Assembly (NCBI GenBank): GCA_964030475.1
Contig: CAXIPT010000007.1
Location: 3,972,380-4,036,379 of the forward strand
Length of the DNA stretch: 64,000 nt
DNA from: Tethya wilhelma
Taxonomy: Eukaryota; Porifera; Demospongiae; Tethyida; Tethyidae
Direction: 5' to 3'
In this document: one piece after another, positions 11,510 to 20,920 of the stretch
Layout of the letters: every line of letters begins with the position of its first letter
Position numbering within the stretch: position 1 is the stretch's first letter
The notes under the pieces: generated by a model
What the model was told of the DNA's origin: nothing
Databases searched by the model: none
Seen by the model: only the letters and a program-made list of their open reading frames with translations
Position numbers and translations under genes: made by a program

Positions 11510-13014
11510 AGTCTTTGCAATTGTATTCCCAACTGCTCGACAGATTGTTGTTCCTGCATCACCTGATGGAATTCTATTCCACGCAATTCTTCAATGTCAA
11601 CAGGGCGGAACCTTTTCTTTAGAGCGTCCACAGCCCTATTGTAGTTGCTTTGAACATCTGGTGCTAGCATTTTGAATACCTGCTGAGCCGTCTTTTCTAG
11701 ATGCAGTTTAAGCTGGCAGAGCCTTTGCTCTTCTGACCACTGTCCCAGCTGAGCTCGTTCCTGAAACAACTCAATCCAACGATCAAAGTTGTCATCATCG
11801 GTTTCAGTCTCTTCTCCGCTAAACAACTGTAATGGTGGTAGTGCTTGCACAGCGGCAGCTTGGGTTTGTGCTGCTAGCATTTGTGTCTGTGCTTGCAACA
11901 ATTTAGTCATTGAGTCCACCAAGTTAGTTTGATTATCTGGAGCTGACAAACTGGCTCTTGGATAATTGACATCCCCATGCTCAAGCGGGGGTGGCGACCT
12001 TTTTGCCATTTGCCGATTTGATTGAGAAACCACACTTTGGGCAACAATTGGGTTAACATGATCATGTTGGTCAATATTGACAATTTGGGTTTGGTCTAGA
12101 CCTTGTGACATTGTAGCACATGTGCTTTCCACTATTTGTGGGCAATTTCGAACAACTGTTCTTGCTCCACCTATTGTTAAGCGATTTTCATAGCCACATG
12201 TTTGGGCGGGATCGTACATGGTTACCATTGTTTGTGGAATCACATTTGTAGCATCCTCATCTGAATATTCGTGAGTAGCAATTTGCTGCTCAGTGGCTTC
12301 CACTTGTGTAGTGTCTCGAGAAGGGTTACTCTCTCCCAATGAGTAACATTGATTCGTTTGGAATGCAGGGGCATGAGGGTTTCCACCAGCAGGGTAGTCA
12401 GACATTCGTCGATTTGTAATAGCTGGCACCTTCTTGGCCAGTTCAGATTCGAGATGTTCTACCCTTGACTTGAACTGCGATCTCTCTATTTCAGATCTCG
12501 CCTTGAGCTCACTAATCAAACCATCTGCTCTTTCGCGCTCCTTTTCCCACTGTCTCTTTTCTTGCTTCAACTGTTCTGTATGTTCAATTCTCAGTGTCTC
12601 CAATCTTTTGTACATCTCCAGCTCGTTCTTCGTACAAACGTGCTCCAATTGCTGAGCTAGTCTCTGGATCTCTTGCTGACCGAGCTCCGCCTCTTCCCGA
12701 GCATTCCTTGCCTCGAAGTGCGCCTGGTCTAACATCTCGTTGACTCTTGCATTTTCGGCCTGCGAGCGGGATAGTAGCTCTCCTAACTCTGCAAGCTGCT
12801 GTTGCAGTTTGGCTACTTCCGGAGTAACTTGGCTAGCTTCCAGTTGACCTGAGTCCAACTCACTGCCATTAGAACCACTTTTCTCGGCCATGTTGCCTGT
12901 CCGACTGAGAAGCTTGCAGGTTCTTCGTGGACGTCCACTTGCTGGGGAGCCCGAAACTGAACAAGGGCTCTTTACTTTCGTCTTCAATAGGGCTTTGAGT
13001 TCCCTTTTAGACAT
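11510..13014 (-). mobile_element. Ty3/gypsy-type LTR retrotransposon gag (3'-truncated)
   Basis: A minus-strand ORF starts with ATG at 13014 and is cut by the N at 11509. Its first half is a long alpha-helical region (LQQQLAELGELLSRSQAENA onward) predicted to be coiled coil. It ends in a capsid-like segment (FDRWIELFQERAQLGQWSEE, then LKKRFRP) typical of gypsy-class Gag. Protease, reverse transcriptase and integrase are not present on this contig. It lies directly downstream of its LTR (13234-13425) and inside or beside an ankyrin gene. Confidence 0.75.
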
Positions 13015-13145
13015 GAGACTGAGAGAGGATCAACAGCCGCGAGGTGCCAGTGGCATCTACGTGCCTTGAGCTCCGTGACACTTTGACTCGTACTCGCCCA
13101 CACTGCACCGTAGCCAGGCCAATACTTGATCTTCCTTACGCTCTA

Positions 13146-13222
13146 TGGTAATCCTGGAATCCCCTGATCGAATCCTGGAATCCCCTGATCGGATCCTGGC
13201 ATCCCCTGATCGGATCCTGGCA
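13146..13222. repeat. About 25-bp minisatellite in the gypsy leader
   Basis: Three to four copies of GATCCTGGAATCCCCTGATC-like units (with A/G variants) lie between the LTR and gag. They give the RIRSGD-type peptide repeat seen if translated. Confidence 0.8.
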
Positions 13223-13233
13223 GGGTCGCCAAT

Positions 13234-13425
13234 TGTAACGACCAGGGTCTTAGGCCGCGACTGCACTTGCGCTTGGCTTGCTACTTTCCATGTTGCTTGT
13301 AGCTCAACTTTAATCCTCTCTGGTCTTACAGTAAAATACACAGACTTATACATACACAATAAATAATAAGTAACTTCCTGTATATAAATCAGGGCTACTG
13401 AGCATGTGCATACTACACAACTACA
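13234..13425 (-). mobile_element. 5' LTR of the gypsy element
   Basis: A 192-bp segment bounded by TGTAGTTG (minus-strand start near 13425) and CGTTACA (minus-strand end at 13234), i.e. TG..CA. It is followed by ATTGGCGACCC, positioned where a primer-binding site is expected. No second LTR is present in the window, so the boundaries are inferred from terminal dinucleotides and position. Confidence 0.55.
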
Positions 13426-13454
13426 ATGATAGTGTTAATTTTATGCAAGTCACT

Positions 13455-14502
13455 ACACTAAGCTTCTTCTAGAACATTGTACTGATATCAATATTAATCA
13501 CAATAATGGCAATGAAGGAATTAAAGATCGAACTAGTACTCCATTGACATGTGCTATTGTAAATGGCCACGTTGAGTGTACTGAGATATTGCTAGAGAAA
13601 GGAGCTGCTGTGCACATACCTGATTCACATGGCATCACCCCATTAATGCTGGCCACAAAAAGTTACAGTTCATGGGGTCATTCTGCTAACAGACAACGGA
13701 TCAAATTAGTTCAATTGCTCCTAAAATATGACACCAGCATGCCAAGTCGAGTCAATGCTCTCTTTTTTGCTTGTCAATCTGGACGTATTGAAGTAGCAGA
13801 AGTCTTGATCAAGAATGGAACTGACGTAAATCATTTCCCAGCAAAAGCTCTCAAAACTTTATCAGACATAATTAGGAGAAAGTTTTTTGGTGTTGCCTGT
13901 CTTCTCATACAGAGTGGGGTGCCAGTTGATGCTGGATTGTTATCAGAAGCAATAAATTCAGGAAACTCAAACTTTATTAGCACAGTTTTGAAAAATGCCC
14001 CCAAAAAGTTATTAGTAGAAATGAATGGAGATTTGGTACAGGCGGCGGTAAATGGAAAGCATGACTTTGCTGAAACAATTCTCCTGCATGTACATGATAT
14101 CAATATTCTACTCAAATCAGGCAAGACAGCCTTGATGGAGGCAGCCAAGTGTATATAAAGTGGAACGTGAAGCTTTTATTGAAACACTCTGCTCAGTGTA
14201 GCATACAAAACAAAAAGACACTATTAATGAAAGCAGCAGAACTGGGGTTAGTTGAACTAGTTGAGGTCTTCCTGAAATTGTGCGATTTGTCAATCCGAGC
14301 AAGTGCTCTATATAAGGCTTGTCTTTGTTATCATATTGAAGTTGCAAAAATGTTAATAGAGAATGGTACAAGTGTAAATGATTTCCCTGAGAAAGCCAGC
14401 ACAACTCTTTTAGAGATGATAAAAAGTAAAAAAGTTGATATTGCATGTCTTCTGATTCAGAGTCACGGGAGTACCAATCTCATCTTCTTCATGTATTCAT
14501 AA
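13455..14502 (+). pseudogene. Ankyrin-repeat gene remnant, frameshifted
   Basis: The frame reads STPLTCAIVNGHVECTEILL, LLEKGAAVHIPDSHGITPLM, VAEVLIKNGTDVNHFPAKAL and GKTALMEAAKCI, then stops at about 14156. The ankyrin pattern resumes in another frame (VKLLLKHSAQCSIQNKKTLL, VAKMLIENGTSVNDFPEKAS), so a frameshift or small deletion has broken it near 14150. The start is missing: the gypsy LTR lies about 30 bp upstream. It is a paralogue of the broken gene at 51114-52240, sharing the LLEKGA..ISDSHG block. Function is unknown. Confidence 0.7.
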
Positions 14503-15281
14503 CTTAGGTTTTTAAATTTACTTATATAGTCTTAAACTGGTATATACACTTGTATTAGCATTATTGCTATTTGTGTATACCATGCATATGTGCTAAATTA
14601 TTATAAATAAAAAAAAAAAAAGAAAAAATTCCAGCTCATTTATAGTGAGTGCAATAACGTCAAAAAAGTTCATTGTTGTTTTAGTTTGATACTTTCAATC
14701 TTTATTAGTTTTCATTTAGTTTTGTACGATGTTAACTATAGCCATTAAGTTATTAAAAGGCTGCAGTGTTCATTGGATTCGATCCTGCATGGCAACGAGT
14801 CAGAGACCGTGTTTGTAGCTTCGACCGCAAAAGATTATTTAGTACAATTGCTTCCAGCATCCAAAAATTAAAGGAGTTACCATGAATCATGATGATGCTA
14901 AGTTTATTGACGACTGTACTGATTGGCCGGTCCTCAGCAAAAAAATGGGCTGAGGACACCTATCATACGTACGGTAGTATCATACGTACGGTAGTACGTA
15001 TAGTAGGAATGGGCCGACTGTCCCATAGACACAATACAAAATGTTGGCCACCATAAAAATCTAGTCAAACAAAATTAAACCTTCAAAGTTGCTCAGAAGC
15101 TCTCACTGACAGATTACCAACTGCATGCAAGGCCTAAAACTNTTAGTACATCCTGGGTAGTTGCTGCTGCCAAAATGTCTGTCACACTACTAGCTGTCTT
15201 ATAGCTATAACGTTGGTAACCTTTACCAACCTCTTTGTAATAATTTACAGGCAAGTACTAGCTTCCATTTCCATTAGCAGT
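14503..15281. other. Non-coding stretch with family A repeat end
   Basis: Contains an A-rich run (14607-14630), an inverted CATACGTACGG tandem (14965-14995) and the left end of a family A repeat (about 14996-15141: TAGTAGGAATGGGCCGACTG onward) cut by the N at 15142. The 139 bp after the N are unassigned. Confidence 0.55.
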
Positions 15282-15826
15282 GACCATTACAGATTGAACA
15301 TTTGTTGGGTGAACGACAGGTACGACTAATGTGTCCTTTCCTTAAGGTTAGGATGCACAGTTTGAATATGAATAATTCATTAGGAAATTTGTTCTCCCTA
15401 TATCTAGCATCAGAAGTGCTTTTGACAGTTTCTACCTTTTAAAATGCAAAAGTTGTGGCTAATATGTTCTAGAGTTTCAAAAATCAACATTGAATATGCT
15501 TCTACGAAGCTTTATCTAAGGAGATATAGTGGATTTTGGCTAAAATAAAATTTAGAACTCAAAATTTGCCAAGTAGAGAAGTTACACTATCTAGAAGTCA
15601 GTGTTAGTAGAAACTTACCTAGGTTCTGCAGGGTCAGACACTGAGACTTTCTTTCTACTGAGTGTACAAAGTGTTCTAGAACACAATAAAACATTCAGCT
15701 AAGAGCACAAGGCAGCTGCCTGCTGACATCTGAGCCAGCCACGATTTGTTTGTGGCTCTTATCTTAGAAAAACTCAGTGTCTGACCCTGGAGTGAAGAGT
15801 GAACAATTAGATAATAGCCCATATGT
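15282..15826. repeat. 545-bp exact duplicate of 25385-25929
   Basis: By eye the sequence is identical to 25385-25929 at a constant offset of 10,103 with no indel. The right copy ends exactly at the N run at 25930. It covers the start of the BEL pol frame plus most of an inserted MITE. This is the signature of two overlapping contigs. Confidence 0.9.
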
Positions 15827-15977
15827 GGTTCTAGGTTTTGCCAGTTCTTCAAATTTTGAGTTCTAAAATACACTGCCATATCACGTATCTAAAATAACTG
15901 GCCTATACTGATAATCATATTCATGACCGGGCTATAATCATATTCATGACCCAAATTGCCAACTGTACATCGTAACC
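15346..15977. mobile_element. TTAA-flanked MITE inserted in BEL gag-pol
   Basis: The 632-bp insert is flanked by TTAA on both sides (15342-15345, 15978-15981). It has 17-bp terminal inverted repeats, GGTTAGGATGCACAGTT and GGTTACGATGTACAGTT (two differences). It splits the zinc-knuckle part of the BEL polyprotein: FICLR lies on one side and GHISRTCRSPNKCSIC on the other. TTAA duplications point to piggyBac-type mobilisation. No transposase is encoded. Confidence 0.85.
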
Positions 15978-17115
15978 TTAAACAAATGAAACAACGACCA
16001 CTTCTCTTCAGAATCTGTTTTCTTTCATCAATTTGTGTCACAACCCTGCAACTGTTTGACGAATGATTCTGTTGACAATAACAGCAAGAAGGAGTGGTAG
16101 GTTGGGATGTTCCGGAAACCAATGTTGTGGCAGTTGAAGGGGTTTTCTCTGTTGTCCGTGTCTGGTGTGATTGGCTAGGAACAACTCGTTCTCTTGCCTC
16201 AATTTCCTGTTGTATTACTTCCAACAAGGAATCCAATTTCCAATCCTTATCAGCAATTTCTCGGCTGATAATGAGTCGCATTTCTGTGGGCAACTTTTGC
16301 AACAACACTGGAGACAGAAGACTGCCATAAGTTTTTGAAGCAACACCAAGTGATTTCAGACTCCTAATGTGAGATTCAATGGTATCATAAAGACGACGCA
16401 ATGCCTTGGTATTGTGAGAAGTTACAGGTTCTACATTGAGTAGAATGTCCATGTGTTTACTGATAATCTGCTGCTTGCTCCCAAACCTCCTCTTGAGGAT
16501 TGAAATTGCTTCAGAGTAATTTGCAGCAGTCATGGCGAGGCCTGAGATGGCATCTCGTGCTGTACGTTCAAGTAGAGAACTCAAATAATTGAATTTATCA
16601 ATGTCAGACAGCTCCTCATTCTTATGGATTGCTGATTCATATGACTCCCAGAATGTCGTCCACTTTGTGATGTCGCCGTTGAACGATCGTAAATTCAACT
16701 TTGGGAGTTTCACTCGTGTGGAGGACTCACGACGAGAACTAGTCAATGAGGGGTCAGATTCAACTGTCGATTTAATAGTGGAACTCAGGGGCACTGGCAC
16801 ATCAGTTGCAGTTGCGGCCGCTGTTACCTTCTCAATGTTGATCAGAGCTGCAAAGATACATTCCTTGAAACCGTCAGCTTGAACAATTTCGTCACCCAAT
16901 GCTGTTTCGTCTTCTATTAGCTCTGCTATCTCATTGTCCAACTTAGCGAGGGTTTGCAACTTTTCGTTCAAGCTCATTTTCAGTAGTGACAACTTTGCCG
17001 TATCTGGCACTTCTGCTGATTGTGCCTTTTCCACGTCACCAATAATTCGAGTGGCAGAGGCTCTATGCCCAGCTCGAATTCTCTTCCGTTTTGCTAATGT
17101 TTCAGCATCAGACAT
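15978..17115 (-). mobile_element. BEL/Pao retrotransposon gag
   Basis: A minus-strand ORF from ATG 17115 (MSDAETLAKRKRIRAGHRA). It includes a DUF1759-like Gag segment (LPKLNLRSFNGDITKWTTFW, then LLQKLPTEMR) and CCHC-type knuckles (CCYCQQNHSSNSC, RCFICLR), where a MITE interrupts it at 15977. The MITE gives a false C-terminus that runs to 15889. The 5' LTR and primer site lie just upstream on the minus strand. The matching pol is at 20908-25440, in the wrong relative order. Confidence 0.85.
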
Positions 17116-17219
17116 CTTAGAAATTGAGTCTCAGAGTCAGTCAAGTTATACAGTCAGTCTTCTTTAGCTGGAATCGCGGTTCGTGTAGCCGATCCAGTAT
17201 CCGAGTATGTGCATCCGGT

Positions 17220-17280
17220 ATCCGGTCACTATCCCGATCCCTATCCTATCCTATCCTATCCTATCCTATCCTATCCGGCT
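17220..17280. repeat. CCTAT pentamer repeat in the BEL leader
   Basis: Tandem CCTAT/CCGAT-like units (CCTATCCTATCCTATCCTAT) lie between the primer-binding site and gag. Confidence 0.85.
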
Positions 17281-17290
17281 CGAAGGACCA
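17275..17290 (-). other. BEL primer-binding site, tRNA-Tyr type
   Basis: Directly after the 5' LTR the minus strand reads TGGTCCTTCGAGCCGG. Its complement, CCGGCTCGAAGGACCA, equals the usual 3' end of metazoan tRNA-Tyr including CCA, so tRNA-Tyr is the likely reverse-transcription primer. Confidence 0.7.
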
Positions 17291-17587
17291 TGTAATAAAT
17301 TCGAAGTCGGTCTACTAATACTGCGATCTACAGCTATCCGCAAGACGTAGCTCGTTCAAGCATTCAAGTTCAAAACTTTGACTGACATAATTTCATTCTG
17401 TAACAATCTGAGACTGAGGCTGCCTAAGTTGGCAGTCTTTTTATACAGGACATGAAATCGTACAAATACAACAATAGATATAAGTGCAACTGGTTGTACT
17501 ATCTGGGTGGGCACAAACACAATGGTGACAATAAAACATTAATCATTACAATAGATATAGAGTTATTGTTCAGTCTAGTCTCCAACA
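17291..17587 (-). mobile_element. BEL 5' LTR
   Basis: A 297-bp LTR with TGT..ACA ends, nearly identical to 20623-20920. On its outer side lies TGATT (17588-17592), which matches the five bases outside the other LTR. Confidence 0.9.
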
Positions 17588-17592
17588 TGATT
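17588..17592. repeat. Target-site duplication copy 1 (TGATT)
   Basis: Five bases adjoining the outer end of the BEL 5' LTR, identical to 20618-20622. The 5-bp length fits BEL/Pao integration. Confidence 0.75.
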
Positions 17593-17849
17593 CGGGTCTC
17601 TAGATCCCTGTCTGAGATGACCTTTGACCCATACAGTTTGAGTTGCCACGCCCTTGCCACACCCTCTCTCGTCGTCTTTGAAGAGCGCTCTGTCTGTACA
17701 AACGATGCTAACTATACCTGAACTCGAACTCGAAGCCATCTGTGACTGTCCATGAGGTCTAAGGCCAAGGCACGAGTAATTTTTCGTAATTTAGCTACAT
17801 TTTCTTCCGTTTATTCTTTCCAAAATCAATTATTCCCCATTATGCTCGA

Positions 17850-19475
17850 AGGTACTATTATTCCGGAAATTATGCCCGCACATTCGCCGCACCCCTAAAG
17901 ATAAGCCTTCAAATGCACTTTATAGCCTCCCCATACAGTTTTCTTACTGTATTAACCAAGAAAACTGGCAGAAAGTCTCTAGAGCACTCTGGAGAGAGCG
18001 CTGGCAATAAGCCACAAGAGTCAGTCTGAGTGCAATTTTGTTCTCCTTCCATTCTTCCGCCTTCCTTCACCTAACTGACTTACTTGAACGCGATTTCCAG
18101 ACAAACAAAAGACATCCAGCCAACTTTGACTACATAGAGAGACTTCATTTCATGCAGAATACGTCCTTTTCAACTCGTTTGCGGGCGAAAAGGTAGCAAA
18201 CAAAGTCTAGGCCGCTTTGAAATTCTTGATATAAAATACTGTACTTTTTATTTAGCCATTTTGATATAGGTAAAGGTCGTCAATAGACCACGTGGTTTGC
18301 ATGCGTACAATGCGCATGCGCATAAAATGTAGACTTCTGCTTTTTATAGAGACTGACAAGTCTCTGCTGTGTGATTGTCTCCAAGCAATAAACACCTTGG
18401 TGCTTAAAATAGTGAATGAACAAGTAGTCAAAAATTTTTAAAAATGAGAAGTGTAGGAATGGGCAGTGCGGTATAAAAAGCAATCATCGGAAACAAGGAA
18501 AGTCTCTGAATTTTGGCATATGACTACTTCATTTTTTGTGCCCAACTCTCGCACATTACTATGTACTTAGCTACATTCTACATGCTTGTTACTTCATCTG
18601 AATTAGTCAAGAGATTGCTTGCATTGACTCATCTCAGTGCCATTAAGGCCTGGGTCAGGTTAAGGTAACTAATTAAGGGGAAAAATTATGCAAAATTGAA
18701 ATAGCTTTGTAATGGAGTATGTTATCACCATGGAAACATAGGTGAATAATCTTGAATCTATCTTGAACATTTTGGAAAAAAATTGTGTCATGTGACCTCA
18801 TTAATATTCATAAAATTAATAATTTAATTAAACGGTAAAGAAGAACTGTTGCCATGGCAACCAAATTTTGTCCAATTAATCGTCTAATTAATCATACCTA
18901 AAATCTCCATGGGGAAAGCAAGATACGTATCAAGGTCCGAGATACGATACATTTTCCATATAATGCACACCTACCGATTTCTCCTTCTCAGTCGTATATC
19001 ATCAACCAATTGACGAAATTTTTTCCCCATGGGGATTATGAAGGTTCATGATGATAATTATCTCTTGTGAAAGTTTGGTTGCCATAGCAACTAATTAACT
19101 TCACCGTTTTTTAATTATTCATGAGTTTGGGTGTTTTATTGAAAACTCATTAAATACATAAATATTCATCATTTTGACATAAAATTTTGGTTACATGAAA
19201 AAATAAGATTATATTTTCTTATGATATCAAAATATTTTGGATAAACTTTTTCACATGCTGTAAAATGAGGATTGTTTTAGGCAATATTTTAATGAAATTT
19301 CTACTGACCCGGGCCTTAAGTGCGCAGAGATGAACCAAACGACTGACATTCAAACTTGCAATTAACTGATGAAAATGAAGTAGTCATGTGCCGGAATTCA
19401 GAGACTTGTCTTGTTTCATTGCTTTTTATACCACACTGCCCATCCCTACACTTCTCATTTTTATAAAATTTTTAA
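17850..19475. repeat. Family A fold-back composite, divergent copy with nested MITE
   Basis: Homologous to 30830-31803: a left section (CTTCAAATGCA.., CTAACTGACTTACTTGAA) runs to GACTACTTCATTTTTTG at about 18540. An inverted copy of that end (ATGAAAATGAAGTAGTCATG) begins near 19370. The loop between them carries the TTAA MITE at 18647-19315. No coding capacity is seen. Confidence 0.65.
18647..19315. mobile_element. Second TTAA-flanked palindromic MITE
   Basis: The 669-bp insert has ends GGCCTGGGTCAG and CTGACCCGGGCC and TTAA on both flanks (18643-18646, 19316-19319). Internal arms are also partly inverted: GTTGCCATGGCAACC and GGTTGCCATAGCAAC. Non-autonomous and nested within a family A repeat. 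Confidence 0.8.
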
Positions 19476-19866
19476 TTATGTGCGTGTGGTCACACTCCCA
19501 GATGTCCTCCTATCTCATGCAACTAGTGCCAGTATAATACTTTCAAATTGTTGCATTGTTGGTTAGCCTATCTGCATGACTCCCTACATGGTCCAGATCC
19601 TGCGTGTATGCACTCACATTAGGTTCATCGATGACTGGCTTAAGAGAATACATATTTTCATTGAAAGTTTAATTTAGCTATTTTTATAATAATTATTATA
19701 GCAGCAATTATTATACGTATGAGACTATCGATAAAAATATTCAATAATAATTAACTCAAGAAAAACTTGACACATGTGTCACAATATTGATAATAAATTT
19801 CATCAAAGGAATTAGAGTTTTAAAAAGCTTTACATGTAGACACGATAATTATTAGACAAAACTTAC

Positions 19867-20136
19867 TGACTCGATCCATACTTGTATCCAGCAACTACTA
19901 TAGATATGATTACTCCAAAAATAAAAAGTAGACCAAAAATGGTACCAATTGTTGCACCTACAATATCAACAATGTCATTATCAGGTTCTTCAGTGACTTT
20001 TCCATCAGGACCATCACCAGATTGCTCCTGCGAATCTTGATCAGCAGACCTTTTTGCTATTTTAGGCCAATACTGACACCTACATCTATTATTAACAGCA
20101 AATTTGTCATCACAAATGCAACGAGTGTTGGTTCCT
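19867..20136 (-). CDS. Cysteine-rich plus transmembrane exon of an unknown receptor-like protein
   Basis: An exon without its own ATG. On the minus strand it reads NTRCICDDKFAVNNRCRC, then an acidic/polar linker (SADQDSQEQSGDGPDGKVTE), then a membrane span (TIGTIFGLLFIFGVIISIVV) and a short tail YKYGSS, ending at the donor CA|GTAAGT at 19867. The upstream end is cut by the N at 20137. It looks like the juxtamembrane EGF-like/TM exon of a single-pass surface protein. A link to the NIDO fragment at 10725-11146 is conceivable but unsupported. Confidence 0.5.
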
Positions 20137-20284
20137 NCCAGTTTAAATACCTGTCTGTTATAGTTTACTCTATTGCTTTAGTAGCCAAGTGATTAGCGAG
20201 AAATTTGAACCAATGCAATGAATATTAAGCTATGGTACTATTATACAGAGATCATCGCAACACAACACTGAAAATCCATATCAA

Positions 20285-20560
20285 GGATCAAGAATAAAAA
20301 TGAAGTAGTCATGTGCCGAAATTGAGACCCTGCCTTGTTCCAATACTTTTTAATGCACTGCCCATTCCTACACTGCTTTTTTTTTTGAAATTTTTACTAC
20401 TTGTGTATAGTAGGAATGGGCCGACTGTCGATCCCATTGACACAATACAAAATGTTGATGCTTATAAACTTTCAAGAAAAGGAAGAAGTAGGCTTAAGGC
20501 TAATGTGCTCAAAAATATTCCATTTAGCACTGCCATCATTTCTGCGGATCCAGTAGAAAC
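20285..20560. repeat. Family A repeat ends, head-to-tail
   Basis: AAAATGAAGTAGTCATGTGC through GAAATTTTTACTAC (about 20300-20402) is followed directly by another element's left end, TAGTAGGAATGGGCCGACTG (20409 onward), which fades by about 20480. The remainder up to the BEL target site is unassigned. Confidence 0.65.
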
Positions 20561-20617
20561 ACAACTGTCCTCTTTTTTTGTGCTTCAAGGGCTTGAGCAT
20601 TAGATTTACCGCCGGCT

Positions 20618-20622
20618 TGATT
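20618..20622. repeat. Target-site duplication copy 2 (TGATT)
   Basis: Five bases immediately outside the BEL 3' LTR, identical to 17588-17592. Confidence 0.75.
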
Positions 20623-20920
20623 TGTAATAAATTCGAAGTCGGTCTACTAATACTGCGATCTACAGCTATCCGCAAGACGTAGCTCGTTCAAGCATTAAGT
20701 TCAAAACTTTGACTGACATAATTTCATTCTGTAACAATCTGAGACTGAGGCTGCCTAAGTTGGCAGCCTTTTTATACAGGACATGAAATCGTATACAAAT
20801 ACAACAATAGATATAAGTGCAACTGGTTGTACTATCTGGGTGGGCACAAACACAATGGTGACAATAAAACATTAATCATTACAATAGATATAGAGTTATT
20901 GTTCAGTCTAGTCTCCAACA
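20623..20920 (-). mobile_element. BEL 3' LTR
   Basis: A 298-bp near-identical partner of 17291-17587 with TGT..ACA ends. On the minus strand a purine tract (GCGGGGGAGGA, 20921-20931) precedes it, as expected for the plus-strand primer of an LTR element. Confidence 0.9.

Noticed and set aside
15676..15879. 67-codon ORF ending CLVLLAECFIVF, also seen at 25779-26093
   Set aside because: It lies inside the TTAA MITE and appears twice only because of the contig overlap.
17588..20622. A third retrotransposon or a 3-kb insertion between two LTRs
   Set aside because: The LTR order (3' LTR then 5' LTR on the minus strand) and the outward TGATT flanks show this is host flank placed between halves of one element.
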